From Candidatus Poribacteria bacterium (GTDB lineage: Bacteria; Poribacteria; WGA-4E; WGA-3G), in assembly GCA_022821495.1 (NCBI GenBank), contig JAJEDN010000016.1, positions 1-64,000 on the forward strand: a stretch of 64,000 bases of DNA, written 5' to 3'. Positions within the stretch are counted from its first letter, which is position 1. The number at the start of each line of letters is the position of its first letter. Under the pieces are notes generated by a model. That model worked only from the letters and a program-made list of their open reading frames with translations. It made no database searches and was not told the origin of the DNA. Below, piece after piece: positions 43,721 to 51,450 of this stretch. The translations under genes were made by a program, and so were the position numbers.

Positions 43721-44938
43721 CTATGACCTGAGCGAAATAACTTTTGTTAGAATAGCATCTGCCACGTCACGCTTTGAGGCGCGTGGGAGTTGTTCGCAGG
43801 TACCATCCCGGTCCAGTAGGGTTACGATATTCGTATCGGATTGAAATCCCGCGCCTTCTGTGAGCACATCGTTCGCGACAATCAGATCACAGTTCTTGCG
43901 TAACAACTTCTTTTTCGCGTTCTCAAGGAGATCGTTCGTTTCAGCGGCGAAGCAAACAAGAGTTTGGTCGGTTTTTTGTTCGCCAAGTGCCTGCGCGATA
44001 TCAGGATTCCTTTCAAGCGGGAGCGTCAATGTATCGGCTGTCTTTTTGATTTTATGCGGTGTGTACTCGCTCGGACGATAATCAGCGGGCGCGCCTGCCA
44101 TAATTACGATGTCTGTTTCATTGAACGCCGCCTGCACTGCATCGTGCATATCGAGCGTGGTTTCGACGTGCTGAATCTCAATACCGGTGGGTGGCGGAAC
44201 AGTAGCGGTACCGCTAATCAATCGTACTTCAGCACCGCGTTGTGCCGCCGCCTCAGCGATAGCGTATCCCATCTTACCGCTGGAACGGTTGGTGATGAAC
44301 CTGACCGGATCGATGTATTCGCGCGTCGCACCCGCCGTGACAAGGACGCGCGTGCCTTGCAAATCGTGTGCTGCAGTTGTTGACCTCGCGGTTGCAGTGA
44401 GCGTGTTACGCATACCTTCAAGGATCATTTCCACTGTGTTCAAACGTCCTACACCTTCATAACCGCATGCCAAATCGCCGCTTGCGGGTTCGATGAAATG
44501 GACGCCGTGCTTTTTGAGCGTGTCGATGTTTCGTTGTACGAACGGATTTTGATACATGTGTCCGTTCATCGCAGGCGCGAGGAGTATCGGGCAGTGGACG
44601 GAGACACCGACGGTGGAGAGCGGATCGTCTGCGATACCGTTGGCGAGTTTACCGATGATGTTTGCTGTTGCGGGAACAATCGCGAGCAGATCGGCACGAT
44701 CAGCAAGATCAATATGCGGTGGTTTCCAATCCGTGCCTGTATCAAAGAGGTTCAGTAGCACAGGATTCCGTGAGATAACTTGGAATTGCAAAGGTTGAAC
44801 AAGACGGGTGGCGTTTTCTGTCATCACGACATGGACAGATGCTCCGCTTTTGACAAGTTGACTCGCTAAGTCAATCGATTTGTGGATGGCGATGCCGCCT
44901 GTGACACCTAAGATGATCGTCCGATCTCTGAATTCCAT
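43721..44938 (-). CDS. coaBC: Bifunctional phosphopantothenoylcysteine decarboxylase / synthetase
   Basis: This 405-residue protein performs two steps of coenzyme A synthesis: joining 4'-phosphopantothenate to cysteine (CoaB) and decarboxylating the product (CoaC). CoaC features are GVTGGIAIHKSIDLAS, APAMNGHMYQNP and the catalytic Cys in GDLACGYEGVGRL. CoaB features start at VLVTAGATREYIDPVRF with NRSSGKMGYAIAEAA. FMN binds in CoaC. It lies eight bases after the Uma2 gene on the same strand. The domain order and length are typical. Confidence 0.96.
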   Translation of the reverse strand: MEFRDRTIILGVTGGIAIHKSIDLASQLVKSGASVHVVMTENATRLVQPLQFQVISRNPVLLNLFDTGTDWKPPHIDLADRADLLAIVPATANIIGKLANGIADDPLSTVGVSVHCPILLAPAMNGHMYQNPFVQRNIDTLKKHGVHFIEPASGDLACGYEGVGRLNTVEMILEGMRNTLTATARSTTAAHDLQGTRVLVTAGATREYIDPVRFITNRSSGKMGYAIAEAAAQRGAEVRLISGTATVPPPTGIEIQHVETTLDMHDAVQAAFNETDIVIMAGAPADYRPSEYTPHKIKKTADTLTLPLERNPDIAQALGEQKTDQTLVCFAAETNDLLENAKKKLLRKNCDLIVANDVLTEGAGFQSDTNIVTLLDRDGTCEQLPRASKRDVADAILTKVISLRS

Positions 44939-44946
44939 ATTTTTTA

Positions 44947-45738
44947 TTAGCGTTGAGATTTAGCAAGTTGTGAGCGGAGTTTTTCCAATTCTGCCTCAGC
45001 CTGCTGTCGGCGTAATGCTTCTGTTTCGGCGCGTGCTTCTGCTGTTTCGGCGCGTGCTTCTGCCGCTTTTTTCAAGTGATGCTCCTCCAGAGATGTTGTA
45101 ATCGGCGTGCCATCCGGGAGATACGGACGCAACAGCCTAACGTCCGTATGATGTTGTTCCTCCCCGCGAAAGTAGAGATTTAATGCTTCACTGAACAGAC
45201 CGCCTTCCGCATCCGGCTCCATCTCAACAATACTACCTGATAGATCCTGCCGCCACCCCCGAAACTCGGCAGGTTTCTTCAGCTCCGGTTGATGGATAAA
45301 ATACTCTTGGACCCCTATATCATTTAGATACACGCCGATTTTTTCATTCCGATCTTGACGTGCCGTTGCGTTAGAGAGGAACTCAAAGGCAGCAACCGGG
45401 GCGGTGCCTTCTGCCCACGTATAGAAACTACGTCGTAACGGATATTTCGCAACACCGAACACGATGTAAATATCTGGCGAGACACATTTTGTGATGTCGC
45501 CTTCATGATAGTAGATAAAACTGTCAATGCCGATGTATATCTGTTCATTGATAGCGAAGTATCGCTTGAACTGTTCGTAAAGTGCTGCAATCTGTTCACC
45601 GTGAAAATTGGTTGCGGCCATAGGTTCGTCATCTTCACACGGATAACCTTCAATATAGACAGTCGTTTTACCGGTTGCTTTTGGAAAGACTGGCATATAT
45701 TTTCTCTGTTTGAATCCAAAGGTGTTTATGGTATCCAT
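44947..45738 (-). CDS. Uma2 family (PD-(D/E)xK-like) protein
   Basis: This 263-residue protein resembles Uma2 proteins, a restriction-endonuclease-like family common in cyanobacteria and some environmental phyla. The KCVSPDIYIVFGVAK and VAAFEFLSNATARQD segments hold the expected D...E-x-x acidic residues. The GVQEYFIHQPE segment follows. The C-terminus is a coiled coil with the repeat AEARAETAEARAETEALRRQ. Function in any member is poorly known. It occupies the slot between gmk and coaBC where many bacteria encode rpoZ. The ATG at 45738 has GGAGAAACC upstream. Confidence 0.82.
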   Translation of the reverse strand: MDTINTFGFKQRKYMPVFPKATGKTTVYIEGYPCEDDEPMAATNFHGEQIAALYEQFKRYFAINEQIYIGIDSFIYYHEGDITKCVSPDIYIVFGVAKYPLRRSFYTWAEGTAPVAAFEFLSNATARQDRNEKIGVYLNDIGVQEYFIHQPELKKPAEFRGWRQDLSGSIVEMEPDAEGGLFSEALNLYFRGEEQHHTDVRLLRPYLPDGTPITTSLEEHHLKKAAEARAETAEARAETEALRRQQAEAELEKLRSQLAKSQR

Positions 45739-45752
45739 GGTTTCTCCATAAT

Positions 45753-46406
45753 TTAATCTGACTTATCAACACCGAGCAGTGGGTTAATCGTCTCTATCAA
45801 TTGCGTATCAATACGGGAGCGTTCCGCGGCGATGATGGTCTGAATCTGCTGAACTGCGCGTTGTGGCGCGTTTTCTGGGTTACTGATCCAGTAATTGAAG
45901 TGCTCAATCTCAAGAATTTCGGACTTCGCGATCGCAAGCCGTTTGTTGCGTTCCGTTTCCGATTCTGTTTTTCTGCGACGGAGCCGTTCCTCCAAGGTGG
46001 CGAAGGATGAGGGTATGATGAAGATAAAGAGACTGCGGGCTGGAGACAAATCTTGCAATTGGATCTGCAAAGCACCTTTTACCTCAATTTCTAAAATAGC
46101 ATCTTTTTCTGCTTCGCGGGCGGCGACTATTTCAGATTTGAGGGTGCCGTAAAAATTGCCTCCGTATTCTGCCCATTCAAGAAAACGGTTCTGCTGAACG
46201 TATTTTTCAAATTCCGGTTTTGACAGAAAATGATAATCAACACCATCTGCTTCACCACGACGCGGTTTTCGCGTCGTCGCTGAAACGGATTCTATCAGGG
46301 TTTCATCTGCTTCGCAGAGCGCATTGATTACGGTGCTTTTGCCTGAACCGGACGGGCCCGAGATAACGATAACAAGGTCCGGTTTATAAAGAGGTGTATT
46401 CGCCAT
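45753..46406 (-). CDS. gmk: Guanylate kinase
   Basis: This 217-residue kinase converts GMP to GDP using ATP. It shows the P-loop ISGPSGSGKSTVI near residues 14-26, the GMP-binding SVSATTRKPRRGEADGVDYH and the core FLEWAEYGGNFYGTLKS. ATG 46406 has GAGG six bases upstream; ATG 46424 would add six residues. It lies 22 bases after the ferredoxin gene and 14 before Uma2, all on the minus strand. Length is typical. Confidence 0.96.
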   Translation of the reverse strand: MANTPLYKPDLVIVISGPSGSGKSTVINALCEADETLIESVSATTRKPRRGEADGVDYHFLSKPEFEKYVQQNRFLEWAEYGGNFYGTLKSEIVAAREAEKDAILEIEVKGALQIQLQDLSPARSLFIFIIPSSFATLEERLRRRKTESETERNKRLAIAKSEILEIEHFNYWISNPENAPQRAVQQIQTIIAAERSRIDTQLIETINPLLGVDKSD

Positions 46407-46428
46407 TGGAAGCCTCGCTCCCATAACG

Positions 46429-46902
46429 CTAATCTGCGGCTTCCGCTTCTGCGGCTTCCGCGAGTTCTACAAGCACAGGCGATTCAATGCGGATCGCGTC
46501 TTTGATGCAGACCTCTTCACACAACTTGCAACCGACACATTCCTTCGGTTTAACAAGTTCGCAAATACCGAAGAAACTTTCGGCATGTTCACCGGTGTCC
46601 GGATCCTTGAGTTCGAGGCATTCCCAAGGACAAATATGGACACAGAAATCGCATCCTGAGCAGAGTTCTTCGTAGATAACGGCGATGGGACGGTGTGTTG
46701 GACGGCGGATAAACTTGCACACCTCACCAAACTGGTCACGGATTGCCTCAACGGGACAAACCATCCCGCACGCGCTGCAATCAATACAGACATCTGGATC
46801 GATAATGTGCAGCATGTTCCTATCACCCGTGATCGCATCAACGGGACAATTCGTTAAACACGCCATACATCCAATACATTCGTCAGTGATATAGTATGCC
46901 AT
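46429..46902 (-). CDS. Four-cluster 4Fe-4S ferredoxin-like protein
   Basis: This 157-residue soluble protein has four CxxCxxCxxxC/P motifs: CIGCMACLTNCP, CIDCSACGMVCP, CSGCDFCVHICP and CVGCKLCEEVCI. Each should hold one [4Fe-4S] cluster, so it is a polyferredoxin-type electron carrier. The acidic C-terminus (AEAAEAEAAD) is variable. ATG 46902 has AGGAAA eight bases upstream; the longer frame back to 46992 runs into the promoter. Its electron partner is not evident from neighbours. Confidence 0.9.
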   Translation of the reverse strand: MAYYITDECIGCMACLTNCPVDAITGDRNMLHIIDPDVCIDCSACGMVCPVEAIRDQFGEVCKFIRRPTHRPIAVIYEELCSGCDFCVHICPWECLELKDPDTGEHAESFFGICELVKPKECVGCKLCEEVCIKDAIRIESPVLVELAEAAEAEAAD

Positions 46903-46963
46903 GGATTCTTTTCCTGTTTTTTGAGTCGGACAGCACTTTTCTATTGCCTTACTTAACACATAT

Positions 46964-46992
46964 ATTTTACCACAGTCATTATGTATTGTCAA
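46964..46992 (-). promoter_or_regulatory. Sigma70-type promoter for the ferredoxin-gmk-Uma2-coaBC operon
   Basis: On the minus strand, TTGACA (46992-46987), 17 bases, TAAAAT (46969-46964). It lies about 60 bases upstream of the ferredoxin ATG. Confidence 0.7.
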
Positions 46993-47013
46993 ATCAATTT
47001 TATTTCAGACAAC

Positions 47014-47290
47014 AAGGTGTGTAAAGTTTTTGACACCAAATAGATCAAAGCATCTTCTACGTGGTTCTGAACATAGAACTCCGCTGGAGTGCAAGAAGGA
47101 ATTACATTTGACTCTATAGACATATTGCTCCGCTGGAGCAAAGAGACTTCTTGATAGGTCAGGAAGTACCTCACGCCAGCGGCGTGATATATCTATAGTG
47201 GTAGATACCAGTGATAAATGCACTCCAGCGGAGTGCCATGTTTTAGATCGTTTCGATATCGGAATGCTGCCAAAATATTTACACACCCTT
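47014..47290. repeat. MITE-like repeat, family D, with four CTCCGCTGGAG-type palindromes
   Basis: A 277-bp non-coding element with short inverted ends (AAGGTGTGTAAAG and ATTTACACACCCTT). Palindromes lie at about 47077 (ACTCCGCTGGAGT), 47126 (TGCTCCGCTGGAGCA), 47172 (CACGCCAGCGGCGTG) and 47219 (GCACTCCAGCGGAGTGC). It separates two divergent promoters. Confidence 0.7.
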
Positions 47291-47304
47291 CGGACAACTA
47301 TCTT

Positions 47305-47333
47305 TTGACATTTTCAACGATTAGCGATATAAT
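47305..47333 (+). promoter_or_regulatory. Perfect consensus promoter for the SDR gene
   Basis: TTGACA (47305-47310), 17 bases, TATAAT (47328-47333). The SDR ATG lies 62 bases downstream. Confidence 0.8.
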
Positions 47334-47394
47334 AGCAACAGAAATATTAGTGTATTACTTTCAAACTCGTATAGAAAAAGGATATAAAATTCTA

Positions 47395-48165
47395 ATGGAT
47401 TTAGGACTAAAGGATAAAGTCGTCGTTGTAACAGGCGCAAGCCGTGGCATCGGACGCGCCATCGCACACGGATTCGCAGAAGAGGGCGCACGCCTCAGCA
47501 TCTGTGGCAGAACCGAAGATACACTCCAAAGTGTGACAGATGAACTCACCGCGAAAGGTGCAGAGGTTTCCGCCAAACTTACCGATGTTACAGATACAGA
47601 ACAGGTCGAAGCATTTATGGCAGAAACGGTGGAGACTTATGGCAGGGTCGATGTTGTTGTGAACAACGTCGGCGGCAGTCGGTGGACCCCGTTAGAGGAG
47701 ATTTCGGATACCGAGTGGCACGAGATCCTTGATCTGAATTTGGTCTCTGCTGCACGCGTTAACCGACTCGCGATCCCTGAAATGAAAAAACAGGGTGGCG
47801 GTGTGATCCTGATGATAACCTCTATCTACGGCAGGGAAGGCGGTGGACACATTACTTATAACGCCGCAAAAGCCGCTGAGATTAGTATGACAAAATCTTT
47901 AGCGAAGGAACTCGCACCCGACAATATACGTGTGAATAGCGTTGCACCGGGTTCAATCCTCTTTCCCGGTGGCGGCTGGGCGCGTCGCATCGCGGCGGAT
48001 CCAGAAGCGATGGAAGCTTTTGTCCAGAGCGATATGCCGCTCGGCAGATTCGGAAAACCCGAAGAAATCGCGAACGTCGTCGTTTTTCTCGCCTCAGAAC
48101 GCGCAAGCCTTGTAACGGGTGCCTGTGTGAACGTTGATGGATGTCAATCGCACTCAAATATTTGA
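47395..48165 (+). CDS. Short-chain dehydrogenase/reductase (SDR)
   Basis: This 256-residue NAD(P)-dependent enzyme has the classical SDR cofactor motif VTGASRGIGRAIA (about residues 12-24), NNVGG and the active-site YNAAKAA (Tyr and Lys). The catalytic Ser precedes it in ITSIYGREG. The ending VTGACVNVDGC is typical of FabG-like SDRs. ATG 47395 is the natural start; the longer frame begins inside the family D repeat. The substrate is unknown; it stands alone between other units. Confidence 0.93.
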   Translation: MDLGLKDKVVVVTGASRGIGRAIAHGFAEEGARLSICGRTEDTLQSVTDELTAKGAEVSAKLTDVTDTEQVEAFMAETVETYGRVDVVVNNVGGSRWTPLEEISDTEWHEILDLNLVSAARVNRLAIPEMKKQGGGVILMITSIYGREGGGHITYNAAKAAEISMTKSLAKELAPDNIRVNSVAPGSILFPGGGWARRIAADPEAMEAFVQSDMPLGRFGKPEEIANVVVFLASERASLVTGACVNVDGCQSHSNI

Positions 48166-48264
48166 TGCGTTCGCCTTGTTATTGGGGCAAATTCATTAAC
48201 ACCGGATGGTGGAAGCTAATTCTCTGTTCACAAACGTCCCAATTTTGCTATGCAAATTTTTCTC

Positions 48265-48294
48265 TTGTTTATAACGAACTGAACGTGTTAAAAT
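48265..48294 (+). promoter_or_regulatory. Possible sigma70-type promoter upstream of the DUF1501 gene
   Basis: TTGTTT (48265-48270), 18 bases, TAAAAT (48289-48294). The ATG follows at 48325. Confidence 0.35.
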
Positions 48295-48324
48295 AATAAA
48301 GAGAAATAATTGGGGAGAATAAAC

Positions 48325-49632
48325 ATGAATACAAAATTGTGGATTCCTGAATACGACGCACCGGAATTGTGGCACAAAGAGATTTCACGCCGCAGTTTTG
48401 TTAAGACTGGGATCAGTAGCTTTCTGGGACTTATCGCGATGCAGCACTTCGGTTCCAGCAGCCTCGCACAGCTTGAAGATGTAATACCGCGTGCGAAGCA
48501 CTGTATCGTCCTTTTTATGAGTGGCGGTGCCAGTCAATTAGATACGTTTGATCCAAAACCCGGCACCCAAAACGGGGGACCTTTCGCAGCGATACCGACG
48601 AGTGCTAAGGGGATACAGGTATCCGAACATCTCCCGAATGTTGCCGAGCAGGCACATCACCTCTCGATTATCCGTTCAATGGTTTCGCGGGAAGGGAATC
48701 ATGAGCGCGCCCGCTACCTACTCCATACAGGATACGCCCCCGGCGGTGCAGTCAGGCATCCGACGCTCGGTTCAATCACATCTTATTATCTTGAGGATGA
48801 ACTTTTAGACCTACCGAGTTGCGTTAACGTCAATTCACCGACCTATTCCGGCGGTTTCCTCGGAGCAACGCACGACCCGTTTGTCGTCAAAGACCCAATG
48901 AAACCTGTTGAAGACATCTCTTATCCCGCACAAATGGACACACATCGTTTTCGCGAACGACTCAAGATGCTCAGAACGGTTGAAAAAGATTTTATCGCAA
49001 AACGAACTGGACGCAGCACGGAAGCGCACGAAGCGATTTACAAGAAAGCGGACGAACTCATCAACTCCCCGAAAATAGATGCTTTTCGACTCGACGAGGA
49101 GCCACTCGCTGTCCGAGAGGCTTATGGCATGAACAGGTTCGGCCAAGGGTGTCTCATGGCGCGCCGACTCGTGGAAGCCGGGGTCAAGTTTGTGGAAGTT
49201 TCATTGGATGGTTGGGATACCCACCAAAACAACTTTGACCGAACAAAAGAACTTCTTGATTGGGTGGATCCAGCATACGCGATGCTCCTGAAGGACTTGT
49301 CCGAACGCGATCTCCTCGAAGAGACGATTGTGCTTTGGCTCGGTGAATTCGGACGTACGCCGAAAATCAATGAAAACGATGGACGCGATCATCATACTAA
49401 CGGTTGGTCGGCGGTTGTTGCAGGGGGCGGGGTCCGCGGTGGACAGACAGTCGGTAGCACCAATGAAGATGGAAGCGAGGTTGTCAGTGGGGCTGTCGGG
49501 GTGCCAGACCTTTTCGCATCGCTCTGTTTCGCATTTGGGATTGACAAAGATGAAGAGAACTACTCCCGCTCCGGTCGCCCCATTCGAGTCGTCAACGATG
49601 GATCGGTGGTAGAGGAATTATTCAAGGCTTAG
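48325..49632 (+). CDS. DUF1501 domain-containing Tat-exported protein
   Basis: This 435-residue protein has a Tat signal (SRRSFVKTGISSFLGL, about residues 23-38). The family pattern continues with HCIVLFMSGGASQLDTFDPK and WLGEFGRTPKINENDGRDHH. DUF1501 belongs to the alkaline-phosphatase/sulfatase-like fold and is abundant in Planctomycetes and Poribacteria, often next to DUF1800 or DUF1549 genes, which are absent here. Role unknown. ATG 48325 has GGGGAG upstream. Confidence 0.9.
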   Translation: MNTKLWIPEYDAPELWHKEISRRSFVKTGISSFLGLIAMQHFGSSSLAQLEDVIPRAKHCIVLFMSGGASQLDTFDPKPGTQNGGPFAAIPTSAKGIQVSEHLPNVAEQAHHLSIIRSMVSREGNHERARYLLHTGYAPGGAVRHPTLGSITSYYLEDELLDLPSCVNVNSPTYSGGFLGATHDPFVVKDPMKPVEDISYPAQMDTHRFRERLKMLRTVEKDFIAKRTGRSTEAHEAIYKKADELINSPKIDAFRLDEEPLAVREAYGMNRFGQGCLMARRLVEAGVKFVEVSLDGWDTHQNNFDRTKELLDWVDPAYAMLLKDLSERDLLEETIVLWLGEFGRTPKINENDGRDHHTNGWSAVVAGGGVRGGQTVGSTNEDGSEVVSGAVGVPDLFASLCFAFGIDKDEENYSRSGRPIRVVNDGSVVEELFKA

Positions 49633-49635
49633 GAG

Positions 49636-49782
49636 TTGTCAGGGGAATAGTTGTCAGTTATCAGTACAGTTTTTCTGCGAAAAACCTTTTAGTTATAGGT
49701 TAAAGAGCCTCATTGTGGCAGGGACAACAAAAGTAACCACCATAAGAGCTTAACTTATAACTTATAACTTATAACTTATAAC
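49636..49782. repeat. Family C repeat with TATAACT tandem repeats
   Basis: It starts GTTGTCAGGGGAATAG, then GTTGTCAGTTATCAG. It contains CAGTTTTTCTGCGAAAAACC, the inverse of the block at 25330 and 61600. It ends in several copies of TTATAAC (about 49751-49782). Non-coding. Confidence 0.6.
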
Positions 49783-49790
49783 CACTAAGA

Positions 49791-50378
49791 ATGAGAGTGA
49801 TCGCTGGCGCATTCAGAGGGAGACGCTTAATCGCACCAAAGGACAATCGCAGCGTACGCCCTACTGCCGATCGAGTTAAAGAATCAGTCTTTAGTATTGT
49901 CCGAGAACAGATAATTGATGCAAATTTCCTTGACCTTTGTGCCGGTACCGGGAGTATTGGTATTGAGGCATTGAGCCGTGGGGCAAAGCATGTTACCTTC
50001 TTAGAACGAGACCCGCGATGCATCCAAATTATAAAACAAAACCTTCGTACTTGTGGACTTGTCGCTGGACCTCAAGCGAGGCATTCGCTGCTCCGTCGCG
50101 ATGCTGTAAAAGGTATCTCATATCTCCAGAAACAGGATGCCACCTTTGAGATTATCTATTTCGATCCGCCCTATGGTACAGGTTTAGAAAGTATTCCTGA
50201 TTTATATAGTACCTGTTTAGCATCGCTTGCTGAGAACGCCCTGCTTCACACGGATGGCACACTGCTCGTTGAGCACGCAAAGCGGGTGGTTATGCCTGAC
50301 ACGGTTGGAAGCTTGACACAAAACCGGCAGGCTACATACGGGGATACAGTCGTATCGTTTTATCAAAAGAATTTGTAG
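49791..50378 (+). CDS. rsmD: 16S rRNA (guanine-966-N2)-methyltransferase RsmD
   Basis: This 195-residue SAM-dependent methyltransferase has the N-terminal MRVIAGAFRGRRLIAP, the VKESVFSI motif, the SAM-site LDLCAGTGSIGIEALSRGA and the catalytic YFDPPYGTG. RsmD modifies G966 of 16S rRNA. Length and motifs are standard. The coaD gene often found after it is absent; a family B repeat follows instead. Confidence 0.95.
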   Translation: MRVIAGAFRGRRLIAPKDNRSVRPTADRVKESVFSIVREQIIDANFLDLCAGTGSIGIEALSRGAKHVTFLERDPRCIQIIKQNLRTCGLVAGPQARHSLLRRDAVKGISYLQKQDATFEIIYFDPPYGTGLESIPDLYSTCLASLAENALLHTDGTLLVEHAKRVVMPDTVGSLTQNRQATYGDTVVSFYQKNL

Positions 50379-50395
50379 AACTTTAAGTCGTATAT

Positions 50396-50501
50396 TTAGA
50401 ATTTACGCATTTCCTCTTAAAGTCCCCCTGATAAAGGGGATTTAGGGGGTTTAAAGCTAAAAAAAACCTACTATCGCGTGCTAAATTTGCGTAAGTCCTG
50501 A
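50396..50501. repeat. MITE-like repeat, family B copy 3
   Basis: Ends are TTAGAATTTACGCAT and AATTTGCGTAAGTCCTGA. The reverse complement aligns with the copy at 33454-33581, including CCCCCTAAATCCCCTTTATC and the TTTAGCACGC segment. Confidence 0.8.
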
Positions 50502-50548
50502 TATTATTAAGTGTTTCTGTCCTTTACGTATTGGGGTATAGACATAAA

Positions 50549-51283
50549 ATGAAGATTTTGAACCTCCAGTCTGGTACGCCCTTTCAAATGGGCAAAGGCA
50601 AAAATTGGCGTGTTGTACATCCCGATATGGGATCAACGCAATTGACACTGAACCATGGAGTCCACGCACCTGACCAAGAATTTACACAGCACTATCACGA
50701 CGCATCCGAAGATGCTATTGTTGTTTTAGAAGGTGGTGGCGCTATTCGCCAAGGAAGTGTCTATACACCGATTGCCGCTGGCGATGTCATTTTTGTACCC
50801 GCAGGTGAAGTCCACGGAACAGTCAATACCACACCCAACATGGCGCGTTTGATTAGTTTCCAAGCCCCACCAGATATGGCACTCTATCGGGGTGAGCGGG
50901 ATACCCCTGACGAAGCCCCAACGCCGAAAAGTGGGCACCGAAGCAATGTTCAGGTGCTCAATATGGCGCGATGCGGTCCAGTATTCGGAAAATCTGCTGA
51001 TTGGCGAAGCGTCGTCTCACCCCAAAAAGGCTCCGTACATCTCTCCTTAGATTACATCTCTCTGAGCGAGGGACAGCAATTTACACACGAACCGATAGAC
51101 AGCGAATCGATTTATGTGCTAAAAGACGGATGCGCTGAAGTGACAGATGAGAGTGGAAAGACGCACACACTCGCACAACATGATGTTCTTTTCCTCTCCC
51201 CGAGAGATACCTTTTCGATTTCCCATGCGGGGGATGAACCGACAGCAATTATATCTTGTTGGGCAGTTGCCGCTTCCATATAA
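50549..51283 (+). CDS. Bicupin protein with degenerate second metal site
   Basis: This 244-residue protein has two tandem cupin domains. In the first, metal ligands appear as HYHDASED (about residues 50-57) and a later His in PAGEVHGTVN. The second (about 130-244) keeps the fold but has FTHEPIDSES and SPRDTFSISHAG, lacking the paired His. A non-metal, sensing or structural role for the second domain is inferred. ATG 50549 is chosen; the frame extends six codons back. Substrate unknown; the GH36-like gene follows after a 167-base gap. Confidence 0.8.
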   Translation: MKILNLQSGTPFQMGKGKNWRVVHPDMGSTQLTLNHGVHAPDQEFTQHYHDASEDAIVVLEGGGAIRQGSVYTPIAAGDVIFVPAGEVHGTVNTTPNMARLISFQAPPDMALYRGERDTPDEAPTPKSGHRSNVQVLNMARCGPVFGKSADWRSVVSPQKGSVHLSLDYISLSEGQQFTHEPIDSESIYVLKDGCAEVTDESGKTHTLAQHDVLFLSPRDTFSISHAGDEPTAIISCWAVAASI

Positions 51284-51450
51284 TCGCAGTGTAGGGCAGA
51301 ATTTAAGGATTTTTCGATCGCAGGTGTGATCGGCTCCTTCAAGTAAAGTTCGGTTCGCGCGAGCCGTTAAGGCTTGCAAAGGCGAACATCTATACTTTAC
51401 AAGGAACTCGCCTTACACGCTGGTGCCAAGATAAAAAAGGAAATTGATGG

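Noticed and set aside
47218-47394. N-terminal extension of the SDR protein
   Set aside because: It begins in the family D repeat and crosses the consensus promoter; ATG 47395 gives the normal SDR start.
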